From positions 248,001-312,000 of the forward strand of contig NZ_JAUQOM010000003.1 in NCBI RefSeq assembly GCF_030580935.1: DNA of 64,000 nucleotides, read 5' to 3'. Positions 35,329 through 44,286 of the stretch are shown in pieces. The notes beneath the pieces are model-generated. The model worked only from the letters and a program-made list of their open reading frames with translations. It did no database searches and had not been told where the DNA came from. Source of the stretch: Sphingobium cyanobacteriorum. Lineage in GTDB: Bacteria; Pseudomonadota; Alphaproteobacteria; Sphingomonadales; Sphingomonadaceae. The position numbers and the translations under genes were made by a program. How positions within the stretch are numbered: position 1 is the stretch's first letter; each line of letters starts with the position of its first letter.

Positions 35329-35951
35329 GGCGTCAGCACCATTTCCCCATTTTGCACGCCCCAGCTTTTCAGGCGCGTCAGCATGTTCATGCCGATCACA
35401 TTGACCTCGCCAAAGGCGGGCGACACCACCACCGGCAGGTCGCTGGCCCGGATCGGCCCGATGGCGAGCGTGGCGATGCTGGACTGCCTTGCCTCCACCT
35501 TGCCATTGGCGGTGGACAGGATGACGCCCGGCGCACCGACATCATAGTTCAGGCCCGCCGCCCGCGCCGTGCTGTCGGACAGCGCGGTGAAGGTCGCGCC
35601 GCTGTCGATCAGGAAGCGGGCGGGCGATCCGTTGATCGTTCCCTCCACCCAATAATGCCCGTCCTGCGCGATCGGAATCCGCAACGTCTCCCCTTCCGCG
35701 CGGGCGCGGGGCAGGGTGGCGGGCGCTTCGTCGGGCGAAACCGCCTCCCCCTCCTCCGCCCAGCGGCCGGTCAGATAGCCCTGCGTCTGCGCGAATTTGA
35801 ACAGGCCGAGCAGGCCGGCGAAGATGGCGACCCACAGCAGCGCCATCTTGATCAGCCCGCCCCAGGCCAGCCGCCGTCCGATCAGGGCCGATGCGACCAG
35901 CATCAGCGCCAGCACATACCAGATGGTCGCAGCGGTCTGGTCCCCGTCCAT
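35325..35951 (-). CDS. Membrane-anchored retropepsin-like aspartic protease (TIGR02281 type)
   Basis: 208 residues: two N-terminal membrane helices (about 10-25 and 35-52) and a clan AA domain with the catalytic LIDSGATFTALS (D116). A single-domain protease of this type would act as a dimer. The substrate is unknown. Coupled to its neighbours by 1-4 bp overlaps on both sides. Confidence 0.85.
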   Translation of the reverse strand: MDGDQTAATIWYVLALMLVASALIGRRLAWGGLIKMALLWVAIFAGLLGLFKFAQTQGYLTGRWAEEGEAVSPDEAPATLPRARAEGETLRIPIAQDGHYWVEGTINGSPARFLIDSGATFTALSDSTARAAGLNYDVGAPGVILSTANGKVEARQSSIATLAIGPIRASDLPVVVSPAFGEVNVIGMNMLTRLKSWGVQNGEMVLTP

Positions 35952-36742
35952 CAGCCCCCCTGCTCGCTTGCGTCCAGCGTCACCACCATGCCGTCATAGC
36001 CCGGTTCCACGCCCTTGGGCAGGGTGCGGCAAAGCGTCGCATAATCCATGCTCTGGTCCATATGGGTCAGGATCGCGCGACCGGGCCGCGCCGCTGCGAT
36101 CCCGTCCAGCGTCAGCGCCAGATGCGGATGGGTCGGGTGCGGCTTTTCCCGCAGCGCATCGACGACCCAGACATCCAGCCCGTCATAGAGCGCCAGCATG
36201 TCCGGAGTGAGCGCATGGAAATCGGTCGCATAGCCGATCGATCGGCCGCCATGGCTGAAGCGGAAGCCGGTGGAGAAGATATCCCCATGCGGCTGGTCGA
36301 CGCAGGCAATGTCGATATCGCCGATCCGCAATCCGTCCGGCAGGACATGGCCGTCGATCGTGGGATGATAGCCGTTCCGCCCCTCGAACGCATAGGCGAA
36401 GCGTTCACGCAGCAGTTTCAGCGTCTGCGCCCGCGCATGGCCCGGCACCGGGGTACGGCGGTGATGATAAAGCTGGCGCACATCGTCCAGCCCATGGCTG
36501 TGATCGGCATGGTCATGGGTCCACAGGATCGCGTCGATCTGGATCACGTCCGCCGCCAGCAACTGCGCGCGCATGTCGGGGGACGTATCCACCAGAATGC
36601 GGGTGGTCGCGCTTTCGATCAGGATCGATACGCGCGTCCGCCGGTTTTTCGGCTCGGCGGGATCGCATGTCCCCCAGTCATTGCCGATGCGCGGCACCCC
36701 CGAAGAGGTGCCGCAGCCCAGGATGGTCAGCTTCAGGCTCAT
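35951..36742 (-). CDS. MBL-fold metal-dependent hydrolase, PhnP-like
   Basis: 263 residues. The N-terminus LTILGCGTSSGVPRIGNDWGTC and the metal-binding THDHADHSHG (H76, H78, D80, H81) identify the phosphoribosyl 1,2-cyclic phosphate phosphodiesterase-like branch of metallo-beta-lactamase folds. There is no phosphonate (phn) cluster here, so its substrate is unclear. It follows tatD with an ATGA overlap, an arrangement common in alphaproteobacteria. Confidence 0.88.
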   Translation of the reverse strand: MSLKLTILGCGTSSGVPRIGNDWGTCDPAEPKNRRTRVSILIESATTRILVDTSPDMRAQLLAADVIQIDAILWTHDHADHSHGLDDVRQLYHHRRTPVPGHARAQTLKLLRERFAYAFEGRNGYHPTIDGHVLPDGLRIGDIDIACVDQPHGDIFSTGFRFSHGGRSIGYATDFHALTPDMLALYDGLDVWVVDALREKPHPTHPHLALTLDGIAAARPGRAILTHMDQSMDYATLCRTLPKGVEPGYDGMVVTLDASEQGG

Positions 36743-37527
36743 GCCGCCTTGCTGAACAAGGTGCGGAAATTGGCCGATGTCGCCGCCGCCAGCGTGTCGA
36801 TGCTCTCGCCCCGCATGTCGGCCAGGAACCGCGCGGTATCGGCGACGAAGGCCGGCTCGCAGGACTTGCCCCGATGCGGCACCGGCGCCAGGAACGGCGA
36901 GTCCGTTTCCACCAGTAGCCGGTCGATCGGCAGCCGCGCCGCCGTTGCCTGCAAATCCTTGGCGCTCTTGAAGGTCACGATGCCTGAAATGCTGATGTAG
37001 AAGCCAAGGTCGATCGCCGCGTCGGCAAAGGCGCCGCTGGCGGTGAAGCAGTGGATGACGCCCGAATAGGCCCCCTTCCCCATTTCGTCGCGCATGATGG
37101 CCAGCGTGTCCTCCTCCGCGTCGCGGGTATGGACGATCAGCGGCAGGCCCGTCTCGCGGCAGGCGGCGATGTGGGACCGGAAACTCGCCTGCTGCCGGTC
37201 GCGGTCGCTATGGTCATAATAATAATCCAGGCCGGTTTCGCCGATGCCGACAACGCGGGGATGCGCCGCCCGCTCAACCAGCTTGGCGGTGTCGACATGG
37301 GGATGCTCGTCGGCCTCATGCGGGTGGATGCCGACCGTCGCCCACACGTCCGGTTCCCGCACGGCGGTATCCAGCACCGCGTCCCACTCGCTTTCGCGCG
37401 TCGCGATGTTCAGCATCGTCCCCACGCCGCGTGCCCGCGCGCGCTCCAGCACATGGGCCTGATCCTCGATCAAGCCCTTGTAATTCAGGTGACAATGGCT
37501 GTCGATCAGCATGGGGTTTGGCGACAT
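36739..37527 (-). CDS. tatD: TatD-family metal-dependent deoxyribonuclease
   Basis: 262 residues. The metal ligands H11 and H13 in LIDSHCHLNY, E in GIGETGLDYYYD, H in IVHTRDAEEDT and D in LLVETDSPFLAPVPHRG are present. TatD-family enzymes are 3'-5' DNA/RNA exonucleases with repair or quality-control roles. The start is not certain: ATG 37527 lies 4 bp after the metG stop; ATG 37512 would begin MLIDSHCHL. Longer open frames reading back into metG are artefacts. Confidence 0.92.
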   Translation of the reverse strand: MSPNPMLIDSHCHLNYKGLIEDQAHVLERARARGVGTMLNIATRESEWDAVLDTAVREPDVWATVGIHPHEADEHPHVDTAKLVERAAHPRVVGIGETGLDYYYDHSDRDRQQASFRSHIAACRETGLPLIVHTRDAEEDTLAIMRDEMGKGAYSGVIHCFTASGAFADAAIDLGFYISISGIVTFKSAKDLQATAARLPIDRLLVETDSPFLAPVPHRGKSCEPAFVADTARFLADMRGESIDTLAAATSANFRTLFSKAA

Positions 37528-37531
37528 GGCC

Positions 37532-39100
37532 TCAAACATCCTCCGCTGGCAGTTCCAGGCGCGGGAAAAGCGGCCTGGGCGCGGCCAGGACGAAATCGCT
37601 TTCCGCCAGCGGCGAATACCAATGGTCGCCGATTGCCGCATAGCTGCGCTTGTCGGCCGGCACGCCCATATGGTCGAGCAGCGCGGTGGCGCTTGCCGGA
37701 ATGACCGGCAGGATCGCGACCGCCAGTTGCGCGATGGCGATATAGAGCGTCGCCAGCACCGTCTCCATCCGCCCGGCATCGGTCTTGCGGAGCGCCCAGG
37801 GTGCCTGCGCGTCGATATACTGGTTGCACGCGAAGCAGGCGCGCAGCCACGCCTCGATCGCGACGCTCGGCGCAAGGTCGGCGAAGGCGGCCGGCATGTC
37901 GGTGCGGATCGTCCGGTCGAGCAGCGCGAACAGATCGCCATCCGCCGGGTCATGGCCGTGGATCGCGGGCAGGTAGCCGTCCAGATTCTTCGCGATGAAG
38001 CTCAAGGTCCGCTGCGCCAGATTGCCGAAGGCATTGCCCAGATCGCTGTTGGACCGCTGGACGATCGCCTCCGCGCTATAGCTGCCGTCATTGCCGAACG
38101 TGACTTCGGACAGCAGGAAATAGCGGAGCTGATCGACACCGAAGCGGTCGGCCAGTTCCATCGGATCGGCGACATTGCCCAGCGATTTCGACATCTTCTC
38201 GCCGCGGTTGAGCAGGAAGCCATGGCCGAAGACCTGTTTGGGCAGCGGCAGCTTCGCGCTCATCAGGAAGGCCGGCCAGTAAACCGTATGAAAGCGCACG
38301 ATATCCTTGCCGATGATATGGGTGATATCGCCACTCTCGGCCCAATAGCGCGCCATCCGTTCCGCATCGTCGGGATAGCCGCAGCCGGTGAGATAATTGG
38401 TCAGCGCATCGACCCACACATACATGACATGGCCGTCCGATCCGGGCACCTGCACGCCCCAGTCGAAGCTGGTCCGCGATACGCTGAGGTCGCTCAATCC
38501 GCCCTCGACGAAGCGCAAAATCTCGTTGCGGCGGCTGTCAGGCTGGATGAAACCGGGCTGGTTTTCGTAGAGCGCCAGCAGCCGGTCCTGATAGGCCGAC
38601 AGGCGGAAGAACCAGCTTTCCTCGACCGTCCATTCGACCGGCGTGCCCTGGGGGGACAGCTTGATGCCCCCTTCCCCCTCAGTGATTTCCTTCTCGTCGT
38701 AAAAGGCTTCGTCGCGAACCGAATACCAGCCCTCGTAGCGGCCCAGATACAGGTCGCCATTGGCCTCCATCGCCTGCCAGATCGCCTGGCTGGCGCGATG
38801 ATGGTCTGGCTCGCTGGTGCGGATGAAACGATCATAGCTGATGTTCAGCCTGTCGTTCATATCCTTGAAATAGGACGCCATTTCGTCGGCCAGTGCGCGC
38901 GGCTCCATGTCCCGCGCCCGCGCCGTCTGCGCCATTTTCAGCCCATGTTCGTCGGTGCCGGTCTGAAAGAACACGTCGCGGCCCGCCATTCGCTGGAACC
39001 GGGCGACCGCATCGGTGGCGATCACTTCATAGGCATGGCCGATATGCGGCCGGCCATTGGGATAGGAAATGGCGGTGGTGATGGTGAAGGGCTTGGACAT
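37532..39100 (-). CDS. metG: Methionyl-tRNA synthetase (short form)
   Basis: 522 residues. HIGH-type motif PHIGHAYE (H19, H22) and KMSKS at 302-306 (EKMSKSLGN). It lacks the C-terminal tRNA-binding dimerisation domain of the E. coli enzyme, as is usual for alphaproteobacteria. It charges initiator and elongator tRNA-Met. The ATG at 39100 starts the conserved FTITTAISYPNG. It is 44 bp downstream of holB and 4 bp upstream of tatD. Confidence 0.96.
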   Translation of the reverse strand: MSKPFTITTAISYPNGRPHIGHAYEVIATDAVARFQRMAGRDVFFQTGTDEHGLKMAQTARARDMEPRALADEMASYFKDMNDRLNISYDRFIRTSEPDHHRASQAIWQAMEANGDLYLGRYEGWYSVRDEAFYDEKEITEGEGGIKLSPQGTPVEWTVEESWFFRLSAYQDRLLALYENQPGFIQPDSRRNEILRFVEGGLSDLSVSRTSFDWGVQVPGSDGHVMYVWVDALTNYLTGCGYPDDAERMARYWAESGDITHIIGKDIVRFHTVYWPAFLMSAKLPLPKQVFGHGFLLNRGEKMSKSLGNVADPMELADRFGVDQLRYFLLSEVTFGNDGSYSAEAIVQRSNSDLGNAFGNLAQRTLSFIAKNLDGYLPAIHGHDPADGDLFALLDRTIRTDMPAAFADLAPSVAIEAWLRACFACNQYIDAQAPWALRKTDAGRMETVLATLYIAIAQLAVAILPVIPASATALLDHMGVPADKRSYAAIGDHWYSPLAESDFVLAAPRPLFPRLELPAEDV

Positions 39101-39144
39101 GGGATTTTCCCTAGCCGCACTTCGCCCTGCCGCAAAGCCGCTTT

Positions 39145-40113
39145 TCAGCCCTTCGGCGCCAGGGCCGCGACATGTCCCGCCAGTTCGAACACGACCGCCG
39201 CCGGATCGAGCGACAGGATCACCGCGCCGCCCGCCAGATGCCGGGCTTTCTCCCAATGGTCCAGCGCGGTGCCCAGCGCCGGTCCCTGCCGCGTCCGCGC
39301 CGCCTGCGCGATGAAGGCGGGGGCACGCTCCAGAAATGCCTCGTAACGCGGCCTGGCCGACTTGAGCGCCAGCGCCTTGGCCAGCGCCAGCCGCTGGCGA
39401 TTGCCCGGATCGCCCTGCGTCGCCAGAGCGTTCAGCATCTGCTCGATCTCCGACAGGTTGAGGCCGGCAAAGCGCAGCGCCTGCCCCGGCGATCCCCCGC
39501 CCGCCCGCACCAGGGCGTCGATCTCCTGCGGCGCAAGCGTCTCGTCATGCGCCTTCAGCACCGCGCGCATCGTCGCCGCGTCCAGCGGATCGAAGCGCAA
39601 CGTGCGGCATCGCGACCGGATCGTCGGCAACAACCGCCCCGGCGCATGGCTGACCAGCAGGAACAGCATGTCGGCCGGCGGCTCCTCCAGCGTCTTGAGC
39701 AGCGCGTTGGCCGCGCCCCGCTCCAGATCGTCGGCGCTGTCGATCACCACCACCCGGCGCTGCGACAGCGACGGGGCGGAATGGATCAACCGCGCCAGCC
39801 CGCGCACCTGGTCCACGCTGATGTTGCGGGCGGTGCCGGTTTCCCGCTCCAGCGGCGCCAGTTCGGCATAGTCGGGATGGGCGGCCGCCTCGATCAGGCG
39901 GCGGACCGGGTGACTTTCCGGCACGGCCAGCCCGTCGTCCTCAATCGCCGGCCCCGCCGCATCCGCCAGCAGCCGCAGCGCCAGCGCGCGCGCGAAACTG
40001 CCCTTGCCGATCCCTTTCGGCCCGGCAAAGATCCAGCCATGATGCATCCGCCCGCTGCGCGCGGCGGCGATCAGGGTCCGGGCCTGCGCGTCATGGCCCA
40101 GGATCGTCGTCAT
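39145..40113 (-). CDS. holB: DNA polymerase III delta' subunit
   Basis: 322-residue AAA+ clamp-loader subunit. P-loop GPKGIGKGS (31-39), SDxx-type segment VIDSADDL, and LLKTLEEPP with the SRC arginine finger (IRSRCRTL) are visible. With the tau/gamma and delta subunits it loads the beta clamp. ATGA overlap with tmk, a very common pairing. Confidence 0.93.
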   Translation of the reverse strand: MTTILGHDAQARTLIAAARSGRMHHGWIFAGPKGIGKGSFARALALRLLADAAGPAIEDDGLAVPESHPVRRLIEAAAHPDYAELAPLERETGTARNISVDQVRGLARLIHSAPSLSQRRVVVIDSADDLERGAANALLKTLEEPPADMLFLLVSHAPGRLLPTIRSRCRTLRFDPLDAATMRAVLKAHDETLAPQEIDALVRAGGGSPGQALRFAGLNLSEIEQMLNALATQGDPGNRQRLALAKALALKSARPRYEAFLERAPAFIAQAARTRQGPALGTALDHWEKARHLAGGAVILSLDPAAVVFELAGHVAALAPKG

Positions 40114-40736
40114 GGCAGCAGATCAAACAATTGAGGCAACAGCCGAGCAGTGACCGCATCTGGCGATCCGGTCGCATCAATAATGCGGAACCGGGCCGGT
40201 TCATCACGAGCCATATGAGCAAATGCTCGCGACACACCTCGATGAAATTCGATATTCCGGCCACCGATTCTATCGGTTAGCTCACCATCACGCTTTCGAG
40301 TTCGTTCATTCGCTTCCGACAGTCCGACATTCAGCAGCAAAGTCCGATCGGGCAGGAACCCCTCGCTCCCGATCCGGTGCAATGCCACGATGTCGGCGTC
40401 GGTCAATTCCCCCTGCCCCTGATAGGCCCGACTGGAATCGAGAAAGCGATCCGAGATCACCCACGCCCCCCGCGCCAGCGCCGGCCGGATCGTCTTTTCG
40501 ACATGATCGGCCCGCGCCGCCGCGAACAGCAACGCTTCGGCACGCGCGCTCCATCGGTCCGCGCCTCCGGTCAGCAGCAGCGTGCGGATCGCCTCCGCCC
40601 CCTCGCTGCCGCCCGGTTCGCGCGTTTCGACAACGGTGATCCCGCGCGCGCGCAACGCCGCCGCCAACGCGCGGATCTGGGTGGATTTACCCGCGCCCTC
40701 GCCGCCTTCCAGCGTGATGAACCGGCCCTGCGTCAA
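40110..40736 (-). CDS. tmk: Thymidylate kinase
   Basis: 208 residues: P-loop GGEGAGKST (11-19), REPGGSEGAE and SDRFLDSSRAYQG. Phosphorylates dTMP to dTDP. The TTG at 40736 (TTGA overlap with the dacC-type stop) gives the conserved MTQGRFITLEG; a GTG at 40763 would add nine unconserved residues. thyA, which makes its substrate, is at 57313. Confidence 0.93.
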   Translation of the reverse strand: MTQGRFITLEGGEGAGKSTQIRALAAALRARGITVVETREPGGSEGAEAIRTLLLTGGADRWSARAEALLFAAARADHVEKTIRPALARGAWVISDRFLDSSRAYQGQGELTDADIVALHRIGSEGFLPDRTLLLNVGLSEANERTRKRDGELTDRIGGRNIEFHRGVSRAFAHMARDEPARFRIIDATGSPDAVTARLLPQLFDLLP

Positions 40737-41896
40737 GCGAAGAGCGACTTCAGCCCGTTCCACAACCGGCCGAAAATCCCCGCTTCGGCCACATCTTCAC
40801 CCGCGACCAGCGGCATGATCTGCGGCGGCGTGTCGGCGGTCTGGACGATCAACTGGGCAATCTGCTGCCCCTTGGCGATCGGCGCCTTGATCGGGCCGGT
40901 ATAAACGACCTTCACCTGCATGTTGGCCGATGCCGTGCGCGGCAGGGTGACGGCCAGATTTTGCGGCGCCACCAACGGCACGCTGGTCGCGCTGCCCAGT
41001 TGCACGTCCGCCGTTTCGACCGTCTGCCCCTTCTTGAACAGCGGCTGCGCCTTCCACGCGCGGAACCCCCAATCCATGAAGCGCACCGATTCGGTGATGC
41101 GGCTGTTGAAGGTCGGCAGACCCGCGACCACCATCACCAGCCGGCGACCATCCTGTTCGGCCGACCCGGTAAAGCCGAAACCGGCCTCTTCGGTATGGCC
41201 GGTCTTGAGGCCATCGGCGCCAGCGATCTTGCCCAGGATCGGATTGCGATTGCCCTGCGCGATATCCGCGCCGCCCATCGTCTTGCCCCAAGTAAAGGAG
41301 CGGGTGGCATAGAATTTTTTGTAGAGGTCGGGCGTTTCCTCGATCGTCGCCTGCGCCAGCCTGGCCAGATCTTCGGCCGTTACATAAGTCACGCCTTCGT
41401 CCGGCCAGCCATTGCTGGTGCCGAAATGGCTGTTCTTCAGGCCCAGCCGCTTGGCTTCCTCGTTCATGGCGGCGACGAAGGCCTGCTCCGTGCCGGAAAT
41501 CCCTTCGGCCAGCACGACGCAGGCGTCATTGCCGGACAAGGTGACGATGCCGTGCAGCAGATTTTCGACCGACACCTGCTCGCCGACCGACAGGAACATG
41601 GTCGACCCCGCCTGCGGCCCATGCCATTGCTGCCAGGTTTCCGGGCGCACCGTGAATTTTGTGTCCAGCTTCAACTCGCCCTTCTGGATCAGGCGGAAGG
41701 CGACATGCGCGGTCATCATCTTCGCCATGGAAGCAGGCGGTATCCGCGTCTCTCCCCCCTTGTCATAAAGGACCGCGCCCGATGACAGATCCTTCATATA
41801 GGCGATCGGCGCTTCGCTGGTGTAGGGCGGCGCGGCCGCGATCAGCGGCTGGGCCAGCAGCCCGGCGGCAAGGAGGACTGCAACGCTTTTCTTCAT
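40733..41896 (-). CDS. D-alanyl-D-alanine carboxypeptidase (PBP5/6 family)
   Basis: 387 residues with a Sec signal (about 1-22). All three penicillin-binding motifs are present: SMAK (S56, K59), SGN (121-123) and KTG (231-233). A C-terminal beta domain and a short amphipathic tail (IFGRLWNGLKSLFA) fit membrane anchoring. It trims pentapeptide stems in the periplasm. Clustered with rlpA and mltB, three envelope genes in a row. Confidence 0.95.
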   Translation of the reverse strand: MKKSVAVLLAAGLLAQPLIAAAPPYTSEAPIAYMKDLSSGAVLYDKGGETRIPPASMAKMMTAHVAFRLIQKGELKLDTKFTVRPETWQQWHGPQAGSTMFLSVGEQVSVENLLHGIVTLSGNDACVVLAEGISGTEQAFVAAMNEEAKRLGLKNSHFGTSNGWPDEGVTYVTAEDLARLAQATIEETPDLYKKFYATRSFTWGKTMGGADIAQGNRNPILGKIAGADGLKTGHTEEAGFGFTGSAEQDGRRLVMVVAGLPTFNSRITESVRFMDWGFRAWKAQPLFKKGQTVETADVQLGSATSVPLVAPQNLAVTLPRTASANMQVKVVYTGPIKAPIAKGQQIAQLIVQTADTPPQIMPLVAGEDVAEAGIFGRLWNGLKSLFA

Positions 41897-41943
41897 CGGA
41901 AAACTGCCTTCGAACAAATGGAATCGCTCATCGAACGCGATAT

Positions 41944-42984
41944 CTATCGCGCGTCATTAGCCATGATGCGGCTATTCTCAAAGCCTTTGGCCGCCGCCGC
42001 ACGCACACCGGCCTGCGCCGCCTGCTGCGTGGGATAGGGGCCAAGCCGCACGCGCCACACCCCGCCGGCCTGCTCGACCCGCGCGCCCAGGCTTCTGGCC
42101 AGCGCCTGTGCCCGCGGCGCGGATGAAAAGGCGCCGACCTGCACGACATAGCCGCCCGTTCGGGCCGGTGCCGCTGCGGGCACGGGCTTTGGAGCGGACA
42201 TGGCTGGAGTGGAGATGGCAGGAGTGGAGATGGCAGGAGTGGAGATGGCTGGGCCGGGCCGGACCACAGGCCTGGCGGCAGGCGTGTCGAACGCAGCGCC
42301 CGGCCGGCTGGCAATCGGGGGCGACGGGCGAGCCACCATCGGCCTGGGCTGCGTCGCGACCGGCGCCTTGGCAGGCACGGCGGGCGGCGTCGGCTTTGCC
42401 ACTGCGACGCTCCCCGTCGGTGCCAGCTTGCCCCGCAAGACTTTCAGCAAGGCCGCCGGGGTTTCCAGTCGCTCGGCCGCCTGACCATGGCCCCGCAGCA
42501 CCGCGCGTTCCTGTTCCGGCGGATTGACCCGCCGCACCCGCACCGCCGCCGCGCCCTGCCCAGCCACGCCCAGTTGCGCCATCGCGCCGGGCGACAGGGC
42601 GATCAACTGATCGTTGCGCATCGGTCCGCGATCATTGACCCGCACCAGAATCGTCCGTCCGCTGTCCAGCGCCGTCACCTCGGCATAGCTGGGGAGCGGC
42701 AGCGTCTTGTGCGCGGCGGTGATCGCGGCAGGCATGAAGGCTTCGCCGGTCACGGTTGCGCCACCCTGGCTCCCTTCCCGCGCCTCGCCGGCATAGCCGA
42801 CTTCGTCATAATAGAGCGGATCGGCGGGCGTATAGGTCGTGCCGCCGACGCCAAAGGGTTCGCCCAGCATCACCGGCCCGTCCGCGACCATGGCGGGCGG
42901 TTGCGGCTGCGCCAGCACAGCGCCCCCGCTTCCCGCCATCAGCATCATGACGGCAACCGCCGCCCCCTTATTGTTTGACAGCAT
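41944..42984 (-). CDS. rlpA: Septal ring lytic transglycosylase RlpA with SPOR domain
   Basis: 346 residues: N-terminal signal or anchor (about 8-25), a double-psi beta-barrel (EAFMPAAITAAHKTLPLPSYAE, VRVNDRGPM), a Pro/Ala-rich linker containing ISTPA repeats, and a C-terminal SPOR domain (about 270-346) that binds denuded glycan at the septum. RlpA cleaves glycan lacking stem peptides in some bacteria. The ATG at 42984 lies inside the 3' end of mltB (17-bp overlap). Confidence 0.9.
   Translation of the reverse strand: MLSNNKGAAVAVMMLMAGSGGAVLAQPQPPAMVADGPVMLGEPFGVGGTTYTPADPLYYDEVGYAGEAREGSQGGATVTGEAFMPAAITAAHKTLPLPSYAEVTALDSGRTILVRVNDRGPMRNDQLIALSPGAMAQLGVAGQGAAAVRVRRVNPPEQERAVLRGHGQAAERLETPAALLKVLRGKLAPTGSVAVAKPTPPAVPAKAPVATQPRPMVARPSPPIASRPGAAFDTPAARPVVRPGPAISTPAISTPAISTPAMSAPKPVPAAAPARTGGYVVQVGAFSSAPRAQALARSLGARVEQAGGVWRVRLGPYPTQQAAQAGVRAAAAKGFENSRIMANDAR
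42206..42250. repeat. Three tandem 15-bp repeats inside rlpA
   Basis: GGAGTGGAGATGGCA occurs three times (the last ends in T). Read on the minus strand it encodes the ISTPA repeats of the linker. A 15-bp unit keeps the frame, so copy number could vary without disrupting rlpA. Confidence 0.9.
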
Positions 42985-44017
42985 CCGCCAGCAATCCCAC
43001 CGACAAGGCATAGAAGTTGGAACAATTATAATCCAGGATCGCCCGATAATTGCTGGTCAGCAGATAGGCGGTCTTGCCCGGCCCGTCCGGTTCCAGCAGG
43101 GTCGCCATCATCCCGTCCGCCGGCCAGACCCCGCTATTGGGAAAGATGCCCAGCTTGCGCCATTCCGCCATCGTCAGCCAGCGACTATGCCGGTTGAACA
43201 CGCGCGGGCAGCGCGCCGGTTCGGTCCTGGCGGCGACGCCGGCCCGGTTGAACCCGGCCGGCACGCTTACCGCCACGCCCCATGGCTGGCCGCGCCGCCA
43301 GCCCGACTGGACGAAATAATTGGCGATCGACGCCAGCGCATCGGCCTCGCTGGTCCAGATGTCCGCCCGTCCATCGCCATCGCCATCCTTGGCGACGCGC
43401 AGATAGACAGATGGCAGGAATTGCGGATAGCCCGTCGCGCCCGCCCAACTGCCGACCAGCCGGCTGCGCGGCACGCCATTGTCCAGCATCTTGAGCGTGG
43501 CGAGCAGTTCCGGTTCGAACAGCGCCCGCCGCCGTCCTTCATGCGCCAGCGTGGCGAGCGACCGGATCAGGTCGAAATCGCCGGTATAGCTGCCATAATT
43601 GGTTTCATGGCCGTAGATCGCGACCATGATCTCCTCCGGCACGCCCGTCTCCGCCTCGATCCGGGCAAGCCGCGCCCGGTTCGCCTGATAGGCGACACGC
43701 CCCCGGCTGATCCGTGCGGCGTCGACATGTTGCCGGCGATAGGGTTCGAAATTGGGGATCGGCGAATAGGCCCCGCCGCCCGGCTGGCTCTGGTCAAGCT
43801 GGATCACGCGCGGATTAGGCGTCAGCGACGGAAACACGCTGTTCAGCGTGGCGTCGCGAATGCCCATCGCCCGCGCCCTGGGCCGCAGGCTTTCCAGATA
43901 GGCACGAAAATCCGCGCCATCCTGCGCCTGCGCGGGACCAACGGCCAGGCTGCCGCCGGTAACGACAGCCAATCCAAGCAGCAATGACAGGACGGACGAA
44001 CGCAAAGAATCTCCCAT
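42968..44017 (-). CDS. mltB: Lytic murein transglycosylase B
   Basis: 349 residues with a signal peptide to about residue 32 and the MltB catalytic glutamate E138 in YGHETNYGSYTG. The segment GSWAGATGYPQFLPSVYL and the calcium-site-like KDGDGDGRADIW are also typical. It makes 1,6-anhydro-muropeptides, whose sugars the AmgK-MurU route encoded at 5270 could recycle. Start at ATG 44017; the frame extends to 44101 without conserved residues. Confidence 0.93.
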   Translation of the reverse strand: MGDSLRSSVLSLLLGLAVVTGGSLAVGPAQAQDGADFRAYLESLRPRARAMGIRDATLNSVFPSLTPNPRVIQLDQSQPGGGAYSPIPNFEPYRRQHVDAARISRGRVAYQANRARLARIEAETGVPEEIMVAIYGHETNYGSYTGDFDLIRSLATLAHEGRRRALFEPELLATLKMLDNGVPRSRLVGSWAGATGYPQFLPSVYLRVAKDGDGDGRADIWTSEADALASIANYFVQSGWRRGQPWGVAVSVPAGFNRAGVAARTEPARCPRVFNRHSRWLTMAEWRKLGIFPNSGVWPADGMMATLLEPDGPGKTAYLLTSNYRAILDYNCSNFYALSVGLLADAVKQ

Positions 44018-44148
44018 GGCCCCTATGTTGCACAGGCAACGCGGCAGGTGAATCCCCTTCTTGCCGCCGGAGCACGGAAGGCGACGAACCGAAGCATGCA
44101 TGATTTAGGGCTTGGCAAGTCGGCGTGGCGCGCTAGGAAGCGGGCAAC

Positions 44149-44238
44149 GGAAGTGTGGCCGAGTGGTTTAAGGCAGCGGTCTTGAAAACCGCCGTGGGTT
44201 TACGCTCACCGTGGGTTCGAATCCCACCGCTTCCGCCA
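44149..44238 (+). tRNA. tRNA-Ser (anticodon TGA)
   Basis: 90 nt with encoded CCA. Acceptor GGAAGTG/CGCTTCC, anticodon loop CTTGAAA (TGA), a long variable arm typical of serine tRNAs, and GGTTCGAATCC T-loop. It is followed immediately by an AT-richer orphan gene. Confidence 0.97.
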
Positions 44239-44286
44239 CCTTTTTGGCGAGAGGATGAACCCGCCGATTTAGGGAAATGGGAGCAT

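Noticed and set aside
36739..37953. 404-codon TatD with a long N-terminal extension
   Set aside because: The extension is the metG 3' end in another frame; TatD proteins are about 260 residues.
41936..41951. Palindrome CGCGATA-TC-TATCGCG at the rlpA stop as a terminator
   Set aside because: No T-tract, 2-nt loop and position across the stop codon; could be chance.
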